Assembly (NCBI RefSeq): GCF_022539665.2
Contig: NC_081332.1
Span: 62,001-126,000, forward strand
From: Daphnia carinata
Taxonomy: Eukaryota; Arthropoda; Branchiopoda; Diplostraca; Daphniidae
Reading direction: 5' to 3'
Length of the DNA stretch: 64,000 nt
The position numbers and the translations under genes were made by a program. Positions within the stretch are counted from its first letter, which is position 1, and every line of letters begins with the position of its first letter. Positions 13,364 to 24,900 of this stretch are shown piece after piece. The notes under the pieces were generated by a model, which ran no database searches, was not told the DNA's origin, and was given only the letters and a program-made list of their open reading frames with translations.

Positions 13364-14989
13364 GATTGATGCAAAATTTGTCAATTTTAACTGTTTATTT
13401 TCTTCATAAATAATTATTAAAGGATTTCATGATTTTAGAAAGGGGAGGGGGTGTGTGAAAAAGACGAAACTTTGCATTGATTGTTCGATGCTTAATCTTC
13501 GTCAAAACAGGAAACCATTATAATATTTTTGTTCCTGGTGATTCGGGGAAAAAGTTGTTCTAAACGCTTACTTTTAAGATGCTATATTTAACCCCAAAAA
13601 CTACGTTTGAAAAAGTGGTTTTTGATAAACCATTATGGCGGCCATTTTTTTACCGCGCCAAGTTCAAATTTTAAAAAGTGTAAATAAGTGTAAAAAATTT
13701 TAATGATCAGTACATATTTACATTTTGTTTGTGTCTAGAAAATTTCAGCATTCCGTCTTATATTAAAAATTAACTAAGATAATTTAAATAAATTTATTTC
13801 ATGGGTTCTCATTTAATTTACAATTTTAGGTGACTTTTTCCACATTCCACATGGAAAACCACGTTTTATATCGCGACTTCCGCGTGGAAAAGCTCCAAGC
13901 AGACAATATTAAAAAAAAAAATTGACTAACGCCCTGCGCCTTTATCATTTACCCCATAAGAAAAAGTGCATCTGCAACTATGTACTACTTAGTACATATG
14001 TAGTGAGACCATGTTGGAATGGACGTTTTCAGTTGTTAGATCCGAAACCGCGTCCTTCCATTCTAAACGGATCGGTACTGGAACTGTTTTTTTCTCTGTC
14101 CACGGTTCCGGAAAGTCTCGGTTCGTCAGATCCGTTGGCACCCTTACTTAAGCGGATCCGTTCTCGCAGACTGTAGCAACCGTGTTTCTTTGACTCTGCC
14201 AAGCATTAAGATCGAAGATAGGGTCGTTCCAAATGCAATCAGCGCGCTTTTTTTTTGCGAATCGGGGTTGGCATTTCAGGGCTCCGGGGCGGGGCTTTCG
14301 GGGTTCAGGTTGTTCAATACGTCGCCGCTCTGATCCCAATAGGGTTTTAACTGGGGCCGGTAAACGGGGATCCAACACTGATCGCAATCACTCGAATGAT
14401 GCAATGACACAATCGAGTGCGTATCGCCTGTTACGATGATATTGCCGATGGCTTTTCCGTAGATGATCACCAATTGTTATGAAACAATTCTCAGTTGCTT
14501 ATGCAATTGCAGCTCGCGAGTGATTCCTCCAACATTGTGGGCACAACTATAAAAAATAACGCAGCTAAAAGGAAACTGATACCTCGGTTAATACGGCTAA
14601 TAACCTCAAAGAAAATTTAAAATACAAAATTTTTGAACAAATTTTTTTCTTTGCAATAAAAAAAGAAAAATTTTCTACCGTCAAAGGGGCATTTCATTAA
14701 CGATGCAAAATTAAGTTAAGGTCTGAACAGTGGAAGTGTGGTAAGATACTTAGTCTATTAGCCGAATTGAGCTGTGATACTTTAATTCCACTTCATTTCA
14801 AATTTCATTAACCTTAGATAGGTCTACGTTGAATCGGACAATGCCATCTAGAACATACACTTAAGAATATAGAAATTATTATTCTTTATTGTTTCAAGAG
14901 TACTATATTTATTTGCAGTATTTTCCCAGGAATCTGTGAACATCAATGTGTCATTTTGCTCCCATGATTTTGAAATAGAGGAAAAAAGC

Positions 14990-16040
14990 CAGTATGGTAA
15001 GTTACCAAACGCGAAGTTTCAATCAGCTGAAACTGGTGAGAGCAGATAATGACGGTCAAGCATTCTCATAGACTATTAAGATAAACATTTGTACTTACTT
15101 CAATTGTTTTCTACCCCAATAAATGCTTAGGTTATTGGAAAAACAGTCAAGTCTAGCTTGCTGGATAAAGGCACCTTGTCACAGCATGAGCAGTTTCAAA
15201 CCAAAATGGCAATACGTATCTTAAGCGCTGGATGAGACAAAAAGTGTTCCATTTCTTTTTATTCCGGTTGTATCTGTCTCAAAACCAACTGCTAATGTAA
15301 ATGCAAGATTTCCACGTTATGCGAGTACGAGGAAAAGAAATTTTAAATAAAAAAGAGCTATATACGAATTGCACGAGTAATCGAGCAAGAAAAGGAAAAT
15401 CACCGTCGGAGGAAAAGAAGGCAAGAAACGTAGTCCAGCTGTACACATGCGCCTTCAGCTTATCTCGCGTGCCTCGCGTGGGAACGTAAAAGAGTAAGTG
15501 TTATTGTGATTTCCAAGTTGGCCAAAGACCACAGTAAGATATGCTCGTGGTTATTGTCACTATCATCGGTCTAGTATTAATAGGAATAGTTCGACAGTTT
15601 TCAACGTCCGGAGAAAATATTTTAAAGTCAGTTCAAAAAAGATAAAGAGCAACGTAATTGCAGGAAGTAATTGTTAAGAAATAATTTGAAGGTAAGCACA
15701 GTAGTTTTTTAAGTAGTTAAGTAAGTAGTAGTAGTAAGTTTTAAGCAGTAGTTGCTTTTAATGGGACGTATGGCCTGGTTTAAGGCAGATTTCAGCACTA
15801 ACGAATAGAGAACAATAGATAAGAAATACTCGATTTTCCGTTTAAGAGAGCAATAATTATAATAAAATCTAAGAACTGAAGGGGATGATTACGTTTTTTA
15901 AATATTTTTATTATTCCAATCAATCGCAGTGTTGGAACTTGTCGTTAAAGGAGTTTTTGTTTTTGCCTAAGGTAATGCGTATGCCTATTTGTTGTGGCAA
16001 ATATCGTCCATCCGCCAATGGGTTTGTTTCTTAAACTACG
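14990..16040. repeat. Duplicated segment, partner at 43535-44515
   Basis: Shared landmarks include CAGCTGAAACTGGTGA, GACGGTCAAGCATTCTC, the TCTTAAGCGCTG stretch and AATATCGTCCATCCGCCAA at the far end. It continues copy 1 of the large duplication. The partner is about 9 kb beyond the end of copy 2, so copy 2 has been opened by insertion or rearrangement. Confidence 0.8.
15541..15645 (+). CDS. Small membrane-anchor ORF (34 residues), hypothetical
   Basis: The ATG opens a short frame with a strong hydrophobic segment (IVTIIGLVLIGIV) followed by RQFSTSGE. It is too short for an ORF track. The duplicated copy at 44075-44149 keeps the hydrophobic segment and RQFSTSG, then stops. It could be the N-terminal anchor exon of a longer membrane protein, such as a microsomal enzyme, or a micropeptide. 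No downstream exon was identified. This is a weak call resting only on preservation between two copies. Confidence 0.25.
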   Translation: MLVVIVTIIGLVLIGIVRQFSTSGENILKSVQKR

Positions 16041-16049
16041 GTTTAAGCG

Positions 16050-16206
16050 ACGTCACATTAAAAAGAAAAGTCTGCTTGCTTTATCGACAATGGATTGTTT
16101 TAGAAAAAAACGACAATAGAACAATTTTTTCTTTAAACTAATTGGTTGCTTGCTTTCGGGTTGACTCCCCCATCAGCCAGATTGTTATCCAACGGGGCAC
16201 GGAGGC

Positions 16207-16237
<31 letters not shown>

Positions 16238-18385
16238 CTGTCCGTAACAGCTCGCCTCAACCCAAAAACCGAAATGATCCAAGAGATGAAAAAAAAACGC
16301 CCCAATCACGCGGAACCAAGCCCTTATGGAGACTAAGAAAGCAGACAAGGAAATTTGTGTGTCTGATAGCAAGTGACGAGATAATAAAAAAAAAGCGACA
16401 ATGCTACGCGGCCCATCATAAAATTAGTTGCCTTGCTGTCTGCTGCGTTTTCTGATACCTTAACCTGATATCAGCTATAACACGGACGAATAAGCTAAAA
16501 CGCGAAAATTTCAAAAACTCAAAGCTACGAATGGTTTATAGCCTCGTTTTTACTTGTAAAATGAACTACAATACTACAATACTTCAAATCGCAAATTGAA
16601 TTTCACTCACCAACGCAACCGTTTATCATTAGGCGATTTCGTAGTTGTGCCCATCAATTTTACACCACTTGTTTTAATTAACTTTTTTTTTTCATTTGCA
16701 AAGTGTTTTAGATGACTAGCCAACTATTAAGAACGAATGCTAACTGAACAATGGTCCTTTCTCACCACGCCGTACATAACTGCATTAGGCAAGTTAAGTA
16801 CGTTTACCAACCTTTCTTTATCGCCCTCGTCATCGAAGCTCCCGTTATCTACGAACAAACAAAATGACGATATCTCAGTATCTGAGATATGAATTTTGTT
16901 GAAATTTTTTACTAAAAATTTATTCTGCAATATTTTGAGATTCTAGATTTCCAGGTACTAACTAATTATTATTGAACTAATTTTTTAAATTCTATAGTTA
17001 GCTTCAGCATAAAGTCACTAATAAAGTAAAACGGTTACTAGTATAAAGACTTAATTTTTGTAATGTCATATCTTACATGTACAACCATACATCATAATTG
17101 TTATTAATGGCAGTAACTGAATTTTGCTAATTCATTGGTCTAAACAACGTTGTAAAAAAAAATTACAACAAAAGATGTTGCAGACGATAGTTATGAGCCT
17201 GCTACCAGAAAAATGTGTCAAAGTAGCAATTTTTAAAGCAGTATTTCGCTGAATCCTGCAACGGCTAGAACCATGTTGCCAGATGCAGGAAAAGGGACAT
17301 GCACACGGGAAGGGAGCAGTTGAAACAAGATGTTCCATTTGCCCCTAGCGTGGGTCTTCAGGGAATTCAATTGTTTTTAGGGTATAAAAAGGAGCTAAGT
17401 ACAAAGTAACGTAATTAGCTTATAGAAAAATGAATCAGGTATAATACAAGACCCTTCTTTATTATTTCCTCCATCGTTTATGGCATGTAATGAAAAGGTT
17501 GTCTGAACAAAAACTAGAAATGTACAGTAAAAAAAAAAAACTTTTCGGGATAACTCGAAAACTTTTAGAGTAAAGCCTCAATTTTTATTAATATAAACAA
17601 CCCTTATTCCTGTTACCCAAATATTTTAAACGAAATCCCTTTCATACTTTGAAAGGTAGAATTTCTTTTTTCAATTGTCACCTGTTAAATTTACACCCGC
17701 CCTCCCCCTTCGTAACTCTACAATTAGGCCTAGCTCATCACAAATCCACTGCACATTTGTTGTAACTTTGTTTGTCTATGAAGCGATTTCTCCGAGAGGT
17801 GGGAAGGTCAAACGAAAAAAATATCTGAAACGACTACTAATAAATGATACATTATCTACGATTCCGTCATGGCGAAGTAAAATGGTTTGCCAATTTTACC
17901 TCGATCATATTTCGTGCTGGGTCGTGCAACTCACAAGCATTAAGTCTGCTTTTCAATTAACCTATGAATTCCACTACGAACAGCCAACAGATCCCTGCAA
18001 TTCGGTTGGTGAGAAAAACAAACGCGACTATATCTTCCATATTTTTGCAAACCGTTGGCTAAATCATTTGCGGTATAGATAATTAACAGACGCATTGGCA
18101 TAATCATTTATAAAAGGCATTTCTCAGATTTGAAAAAATTTCTTTATGCCGTCACCGTATTTTTATGCTACCGGCCTACCGCACAGTATTTTTTCTGCAT
18201 TCGCCTACCTGGTGATTTGTAGTCTACTGCTGTTGTCAAAAGAAGTGAAACACACACGTCGACGAATAAAATGTTGTTTGACGCGATCACTGTCCTGGGG
18301 TTGGGCAAAGCTCAAAGCCAAGGCATCTGTTTTTTTTTTGTTTCACAAACCGATCGTTGCTAGAGACATTTTGATGAATATGTTC
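16050..18385. other. Non-coding stretch with poly(A) tract, no supported gene
   Basis: Contains a run of about 28 A at 16207-16234. Frames at 16133-16372, 16727-16930, 17132-17338, 17675-18082 and 18146-18391 show no family motif and no supporting splice structure. The 135-residue frame at 17675-18082 is the longest. I could not assign it and do not call it. Confidence 0.4.
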
Positions 18386-18387
18386 TT

Positions 18388-19290
18388 TTAATTTAGATTC
18401 ACTTGCTTATGTAGCAGAGCCAGTAATAATAACAGCGCCATAACTAATAGCTGTTGAATGGCCAAGGTGCTAGTCGACCTGTTTGTAGCCCCTATTTGGA
18501 TTGTAATATTTTTAATCCAAGAGGCAAGAAAGGTGACGCGCGTGAAATCGTTGGCATAGCCACTGTCACAGCCTTGATTGGAACAGAACGAAACGATTCC
18601 TATTTGCTTCCAAGTGCCGTCTGCCTGTCTGAAATGCATTGGTCCTCCCCTGTCACTCTATAAATAGAAATGTGCAATTCATACTTCATCATATTTTATT
18701 AACAGATTAAGGTAATACGTGGTAAGACCTTTGATGGTCTTCTCCACTCTGCAAATCATTTCGTCTGTTATCACGCTGCCGTATTGCTCTAAACATTTCT
18801 CGTTTGTGATCACTTTCACGATCGTTTTACGAAGGACTGAACTTACTCCATCACTTTCTATGCACACATTCTGTTAATGGTAAAAACAAAAAAATGAGTT
18901 TAAGTTTCGAAAAAATATAATTTCGTTTCCATTGCATTACTTGTAAGGCCCCATCTAGTTAGTAGGACAGTGTCGTTTACATAGTTAACTGTCGGTTCGG
19001 ATGGGCTATCCAGACATAGGGGTTGAATGTATCCTGAATCTGGAAATACTCGAGACATTCAACGCGATAAAAATTATAATTTTGCAACTACCTGAGAAGG
19101 AAATGGTGGCCAGAAATCCGGGCAAGTGCAATGTCAGCGTGTAGAGTCTCAGAATCCCAATTAGCATGAATAGCGTATTCACGACTGGTATATCGTTCTT
19201 AATGCACTTCGCCTTCGTCTTCGAGATCACGGGCTCCCAGTGTAATGTGAATCAAGTTGGTACTATTTGGAATCGCGACTTACATTCAAG
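18388..19290 (-). pseudogene. Chymotrypsin-like serine protease homologue, broken
   Basis: Minus-strand exon remnants follow the S1 protease order. About 19090-19280 holds a TLGARDLEDEG strand and HANWDSETLHADIALARI, where the Asp of DIAL is the catalytic aspartate. About 18945-19035 holds GYIQPLCLDSP and a TRWGLT strand. 18679-18871 holds RKTIVKVITNEKC and VITDEMIC, and 18388-18662 the C-terminal part. A TAA replaces the codon after EVH near 19203. The active-site segment reads SDRGGP instead of GDSGGP, so Ser is Arg. Splice phase between the first two blocks does not close. The tail ends in a 17-20 residue hydrophobic stretch after a Ser/Thr-rich linker, like a GPI signal or membrane anchor. 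The Cys expected just before GDSGGP is missing. The His-containing exon was not found. A non-catalytic homologue is possible, but the stop favours a pseudogene. Confidence 0.7.
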
Positions 19291-19299
19291 GCCCGATTT

Positions 19300-20540
19300 C
19301 AGTCATCTATTTTGGTTTGGATTAGCTGCATCAAATTTCATCCATCTTTAGAGCCAACTGGTAACTTTACATCGATTAGGCGCTGGAATATGAAGTTCTG
19401 TTCCTATTACCTGTAGTACTCTACTACTCTACCACTGAACAATTGTTAAACGTATTACCCTAGAATTCCACATGCTTTAGTTTAGGAAACTACCATGGCA
19501 CGGGCTTTTAATCTTCGTCCCTGTTGCAAGGACAATCGATGTCTTCATCGTTACCTTAACGCTTGGGTGCTGTAAATAAGCTTGTACCGTGCACATCTAC
19601 GGACGTGGCCATGTACGATACGTATGAAGACGTTTGCATGGTTGGCAGCAGCTTGTCAAGGTCCCCCGTACTTAACTTCTATTGAAAGCATTTCGTAAAA
19701 TGAATTTAGATTGCACCATTGTTCAAAAACTATGCGTTTATATCTGTGTACAGGGCAATACTATTTGATTTACGTTTCCAGTTTCATGTTCTATAACTGA
19801 GTATTTAATAACAATAATTTGTAGCGGTAATTCTTGGCAACTGCGACACAGAAAAATACCGGAGGAACGCTGAATAAAAATCAATTAAAGAAAGAAAGCG
19901 GAACAAACGGTGACGTGTGAGCCTATTGATTTCTGCATGTTAAGTTCACGAGTTTACGTGAATTGCAGTTAGAAACTTCCTTAAATTCATGTCCTTAAAA
20001 CGAAAGATTGCACTTTAGTGACGCGCTATGTTTAGTTTTTGGCGTGACGGAAGTCACCACTTTATGATAAGTCGAAAGACTATAGGTCGTTGAGTTTCAT
20101 CGTCAAACGTGGCCATTCCCAAACGAAACCAGAGAACAAATTCGGATAGCCAGTTACGTATTCCTTCTCCAAAGATACGTGTAGTAATAGGTAATGACTG
20201 AAAAATTATCACACATGTAAAACTTTTTTTTAAAATGAAATGTCCTAAATAGAAATTTACTGTAGTTATAATGGGTGTATTGCTACATCGTTCCCGGAAG
20301 AAAACAAAAACTAAATAATGTTAAGGAAATCCCAGGTGAAAACCTCACAGCCTTTCGACATTCTTAAGCTAAGACGTATTGGTTCAATTTTTTCAATTTA
20401 TAGCAGACCTAGGCTAATGCTCAAACCAAGATCGAGGCACAAGTTCAGAAGCGATCCATCGCTAGAAACACATTTGTTCTTGGGGACGTGCCCACAAGTG
20501 GCGCCCGAGCTTCAGGGTGCGGGAACCGACCACTCACTAC
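19300..20540. other. Intergenic stretch, no supported gene
   Basis: The upstream His-bearing exon of the neighbouring protease should lie here but was not recognised. The frame at 20318-20596 has no known motif. Confidence 0.4.
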
Positions 20541-20546
20541 CCTTAC

Positions 20547-20690
20547 CGGGGGCTTTATGCAGCGTGCAGGTGCCTCCGCTCTTAAGAGGTTCGTGAGTGA
20601 AATGGGTGCAATGGGAATTACGAGCGCAGATTTTGCTACAGGAAACGGGATCCAAAATGTTGATGATAATGACAAGTTTCAATTCAATGA
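20547..20690 (-). CDS. PAN/apple-like domain exon, partial
   Basis: The minus-strand frame reads SCSKICARNSHCTHFTH, then SGGTCTLHKAPG, and ends at a good donor (G|GTAAGGG at 20546). The spacing C-x3-C-x5-C-x2-F-x10-C-x-L is that of PAN/apple modules, which are common in crustacean extracellular proteins. A possible acceptor TTTCCTGTAG at 20636 would start the exon at 20635 and leave the first Cys outside. No signal peptide or flanking exons were found, so this may be one exon of a larger secreted protein or a remnant. Confidence 0.4.
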
Positions 20691-20849
20691 AAATGCAGCT
20701 GTTGAGAGAAATTGCCGAAGAGTCTACGGGCAAGCTAATGGCTGAACTTGCCTGTCGGACGCCAGTGGTAGGACTCTTAATAAATAAATTGATTTTATCA
20801 GGTTGCTCTTGCTAAATATTGAACCTGAATACCTGAACAGATGCCAATT

Positions 20850-21770
20850 CCGTTAGAAGAGTAGGTCAAGCAATAATTGGCACACTGTTTGAAGTTGATG
20901 TTTCCTGTTTGACATCGGTAGAAGGAACTTGTCTGCGCATACGAGAATCGATACGGTAATTGGTTGAAGACTGTAGGGGAACCCAGTCGGCAAAGCGCTC
21001 GACGATGGTCGGATCCAGTTGGCTGAAGTAACGGCTACCACCAGCAACATCAAGGTAACGATTTTTTTCTATTTTAACAAAATTTAAATTAGGCTACAAA
21101 AAATAGCAATAACTGTAACCAGAGGCGACGTCGCAGCAGTAAGAAACAAAAACATTTTTTATGTATTGCTTTACCTGTATGTTGATAATTGGTTAAAAAC
21201 CTGTGTCTGCTGCAAAGGTCGACGATGAGTTTGAGTTTCGTAAAACTTGCGTTTACTTTTATACCATAGACAGCTGCATGACATTTGATCGACGCAATCG
21301 TTACACATACCCAATCGTCTGTTGCAAGATGCTGGCATTGTCCAAACACTTGCGATTGGCAGCCTCCTCTCCAATGAGGTCACACACCAAATAGTATACA
21401 AATCTTGGTTTAGTTACGGTTACGATGCATTTCAAGCATTTTACAAACCCGTTTTGACGTTCATTAACAGATAACTGCAACTGAACATGTTTCCTAAAGC
21501 TATTGATCGTTATTGCCACAACAGTACGAGGCCACATAAAAAAACCAGAAAGAAATTCAAAAATAATAATACAAAAATTATTTACTAAATTTTGTAAGCT
21601 TAATTTATTAATTTTTTCATTTCCAGAGAAACATTATTATAGTCTTAGCGGAAGCCAATTGGTCGTAAAACAAATAGTTTCCAAAATGCTTTCTCCATGA
21701 ACACAACATCAGATCTCTCCTGTAAACAAAATTGAAAGATATTGCAATAATTCACAAGAATAAAATATGT
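20850..21770. other. Intergenic stretch before duplication copy 2
   Basis: Only short overlapping frames on both strands, none with recognisable domains. Nothing supported. Confidence 0.4.
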
Positions 21771-21973
21771 GTAATGCAGTTCATTTCAAAGACTATTACG
21801 GCACCACAGGCAAGACTTTTCCACACGTCGCAAACGACGGTTTGATACAGCGGTAAGTTGTACGTCTCCCAAACGAAGTTGCGATCTGTTAATAAAAATT
21901 TATTCATTTACATATTCACCGTCTAAGCTGCAGCCAAATTTTGTAGTAAAATAAAATATAAAGTAGCCCTTGC

Positions 21974-24900
21974 CTAGTGGATTAGATCGTCAGCTTCTTC
22001 ACAAGTTTTCATCGGCATATTTTTAAGCTCAAATAACGCGTTGACAATCTTGTACTGTTCCGTTTCGCCAAGTTTGTCTCGTACTCGCCCTTGGTGAAAG
22101 CCGTCCATGTGGAATCGGACAGCAGGTCTGTAGCTTTGGCTATCAGATTTGTTTGATTTTAATAGCTTCCAGAGAGACTTCCCCTCTTCTACGAAATTCA
22201 TTTTTCCTGTTGCACTTTGAATTCTCTGATGAACATAACCAGATATGCCGATTTGGTGCTTGGATAACGAGCACGACAATACGTAGATAATGTCAGAGAG
22301 ACCGCCCATCAAAAGCAAATCTTTTGCGACATTGAACGGCAAAATTTTACTGAAGATGGTTAAGACAGCCCCAGCACTAATTGAAACAGCTCCGCCAATG
22401 ATAATGAATGGTACAAATAGGGATGTCAAGACCATCTGTTTTCTAGATGTTTGGTGATCCTTCATGTACATTACATGATCAAATCCCATCAAACGAAAAA
22501 GATCCAACTCGCGTTCGACAGTGTTGGCTTTTACCTTGCGGATATCACTGTCGATGAAGTCAAGCGCGGTGTCTTGTTTTACTAACCACGTAGCTTCGTA
22601 AATTGCTTGTCGGCTTTTCAAAAAATCCAAAATACATTGACGTTCATGGTCGTTATTGGTGATTTCATGCACTTTTCTTTCGAGGACACGTTCGTCCATT
22701 TCCTTTAGTCGGACCCCAGAAATGACATAGGCAGCAATCAAGTCATCCAGCATATCTCGATAAGGTGTCAAAGGCAACAAGTTGATTACTTCGAGACGAT
22801 TCGCATTGTCTTCACTCTTCAGCCAATGTCGTCTAACTATTTCGGCACGCAACTTGGTCGCCACTAGACGCATCACAGTGTCTTCGTACGCAGGACAGTT
22901 TGGATATTTAAAACTTTGACCATCGTAATTAGGTGAGAGATTGCCAGCGTCGTCGATAATATTTTGATTTTGCAGTTCGCCCATAATTGCTTTGCGTTCC
23001 GCTTGACTAATATCGGCCTTACGTAAATCGTCGTCTTTTAACTGGCCAAACAGCTTCAAGTTGACTGATTTGAGTTTCGCAACATCAATTTTGGCCATCT
23101 TGTTGAATCTAAATTTATCTCCGCTACGGTTGTACTCTCGGTTGCCATAAAGCTTGTCTTCGACGTAATTCTGCGAAAAAATGATTCTCTTTTCTTCTCC
23201 AGGTTTGTTGTACTCAATAGGATCATACAGGATGTATTCCTTGGCTATTGAATCTAATTCTTTGGCCTCGTCGCGATCTAGATTGAACCTGTCGACGATG
23301 CTGTTTTCCACGGCGACGAAATTTTCGTTATCGAACAATGCTCCGCTTTTAATCAGCTCCGCCCAGAACGATTCTCTCGTACAGGGAATCAAATTCTCTT
23401 CTTCAAACTTTCTTTTTAACTGGTTTTCAAATTCTTTTTCAATGTTCTCTTTACTTAGTTCCTTTTTCACCGCCTGCTTGATAGCTTTTTCTAAGGTCGA
23501 CGCGCAGACACCGTAAGCGTTTGCTACCCGAACAATGGCCGTTTTCCAATTGGATTCTTCAATTTGCTCGACGGAAGAGTTCCATCTCGGTACGGTGCTG
23601 GCATTGTTCAGCTGATGGCCAATGCACATGGACTCGCCATCCAATAACAGATCGAAATATTCTGCCACCTTTTCGATCGGAATAGTAAAATTCTTCAGTT
23701 CCTCATTTTTATCGTCTTTTTTCTGGAAAAATTTCGAGCTTTTATGAATTTCCCGTTCAATCCACTTTTCAAAGTTATTGAGATTTTTTTCCAAAAGATT
23801 CTTAACTTTTTCGGGCAGACGTCCTGCTGCTTCAAAGTCTTCAATGGAGCAATCGGTTCCCAACAAGGATCGAACTGAGCCAAGGAAATATTGAAACAGG
23901 TTAACAATGTTATCTTTTTGCTGCGTATAGCCATCAACAGCACAAAACGAATCAGGCCGATTAGTTTTCCTTTCTGTCGCACGGACGACCGAAAAATTCG
24001 ATATTTGCATATTGATTTGCTCACTTAATACATTTTCACATGTACGCAATATTTTGATGAATTCATCTTTATTTGTTCCAAAATCTTCCTTTAGAAAAAT
24101 GAATGCGCGGTAGTAGTAGGCAGCGGGATAAAATTGGTTGTCTTTTGATTGGATGAGGTGTTCCAAAATATTGGCTGCAGTCGAAAGCTTCGATTTCTTG
24201 TTACCAGTGGCCAAATGTTTGGCAACGACAACTAAACGAGCTGGTGTCATCCAATCAGCTTGACTGTTACAAGGAAAGTTGTGCTCAGGAATTTCTAATT
24301 TTGGAATCAATTTCGTTGAGTACAAGTATTTTTTCACGTCGAATGGGAAATCATCCATTTCGTCCAGCCACAAAGCCCATTGATCCAATACACTTCCACA
24401 GATGGCACGTACTTCCTGATCACTGTATTTTTCCTCACATAGTTGTTTCCTTAGGGTAGTATAATATTTTGAGAAAATATCGAATAATTTCACTTGATCT
24501 CTTGTGGCTTCAAAATCTTTTTCCAACCGAGCAATGCGTTGTTTCTCTTGATCATCGCGTGTTTCCTCCATGGCGGAAATTGTTGCCCAATCTTGGGTAT
24601 CGTTTTTGTCAGGCGTCTTCTGTTCGTGTGAAATTGGTTTACATAAGAGAATTCCACTTCCGGGTGCCCCATTGCGAGCTGCCCGGCCCATCACTTGTTC
24701 CTCGATTCGTTCACTTTCAGGAAAAAAAGTTAGGCACACATGCAATCCTCCATTGTCGCACAGTTGTTGGCTGATTTTCACATCGGTTCCTCGCCCGGCC
24801 AAGTTGGTAGCTACGATAACATGCCCAATGTTCAGCTCACTGCTTTCAAATGCGAATTTCTCGTAATCGCGTGTGTACCGATGGAGACGATGGTTTACAC

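Larger units (their letters stand above)
12674..14017. repeat. 1.35-kb repeat module, copy 1
   Basis: The module begins with CAGGCTGGT(G/C)GCGAGGCAAT followed by TGTACTACTTAGTACATA, a near-palindrome that recurs close to its other end. Inside are a TA microsatellite, two short perfect hairpins, a G-rich GGGGAGGGGGTGTGTG stretch and a pair of TCCGCGTGGAAAA-like sequences. Copies lie at 31117-32462 and 32485-33885. The short frames in it are not consistently conserved, so I do not call a gene. Confidence 0.8.
3481..14815. repeat. Segmental duplication, copy 1
   Basis: This segment is collinear with about 21772-34560, offset about 18.3 kb. The match starts near a shared TGCAGT(C/T)CATT(C/T)C stretch. 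It covers the whole SecA-like gene including both introns, the upstream block at 11390-11700 and the module at 12674-14017. It ends at the shared CATTTCAAATTTCATTAA just before 14815 (34557 in copy 2). Exons are much better conserved than the introns and the DNA between modules. Copy 1 has one copy of the 1.35-kb module, whereas copy 2 has two. Confidence 0.9.

Noticed and set aside
13193-13384. 63-residue minus-strand frame repeated at 33051-33242
   Set aside because: Both exist in duplicated repeat DNA; the copy at 31630-31820 does not keep it open, and the composition is low complexity.
14148-14473. Overlapping short frames on both strands, apparently GC-richer
   Set aside because: No homologue in copy 2 stays open and no motif is visible.
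16133-16372. Frame with a long Phe run
   Set aside because: It is translated poly(A)/poly(T) tract.
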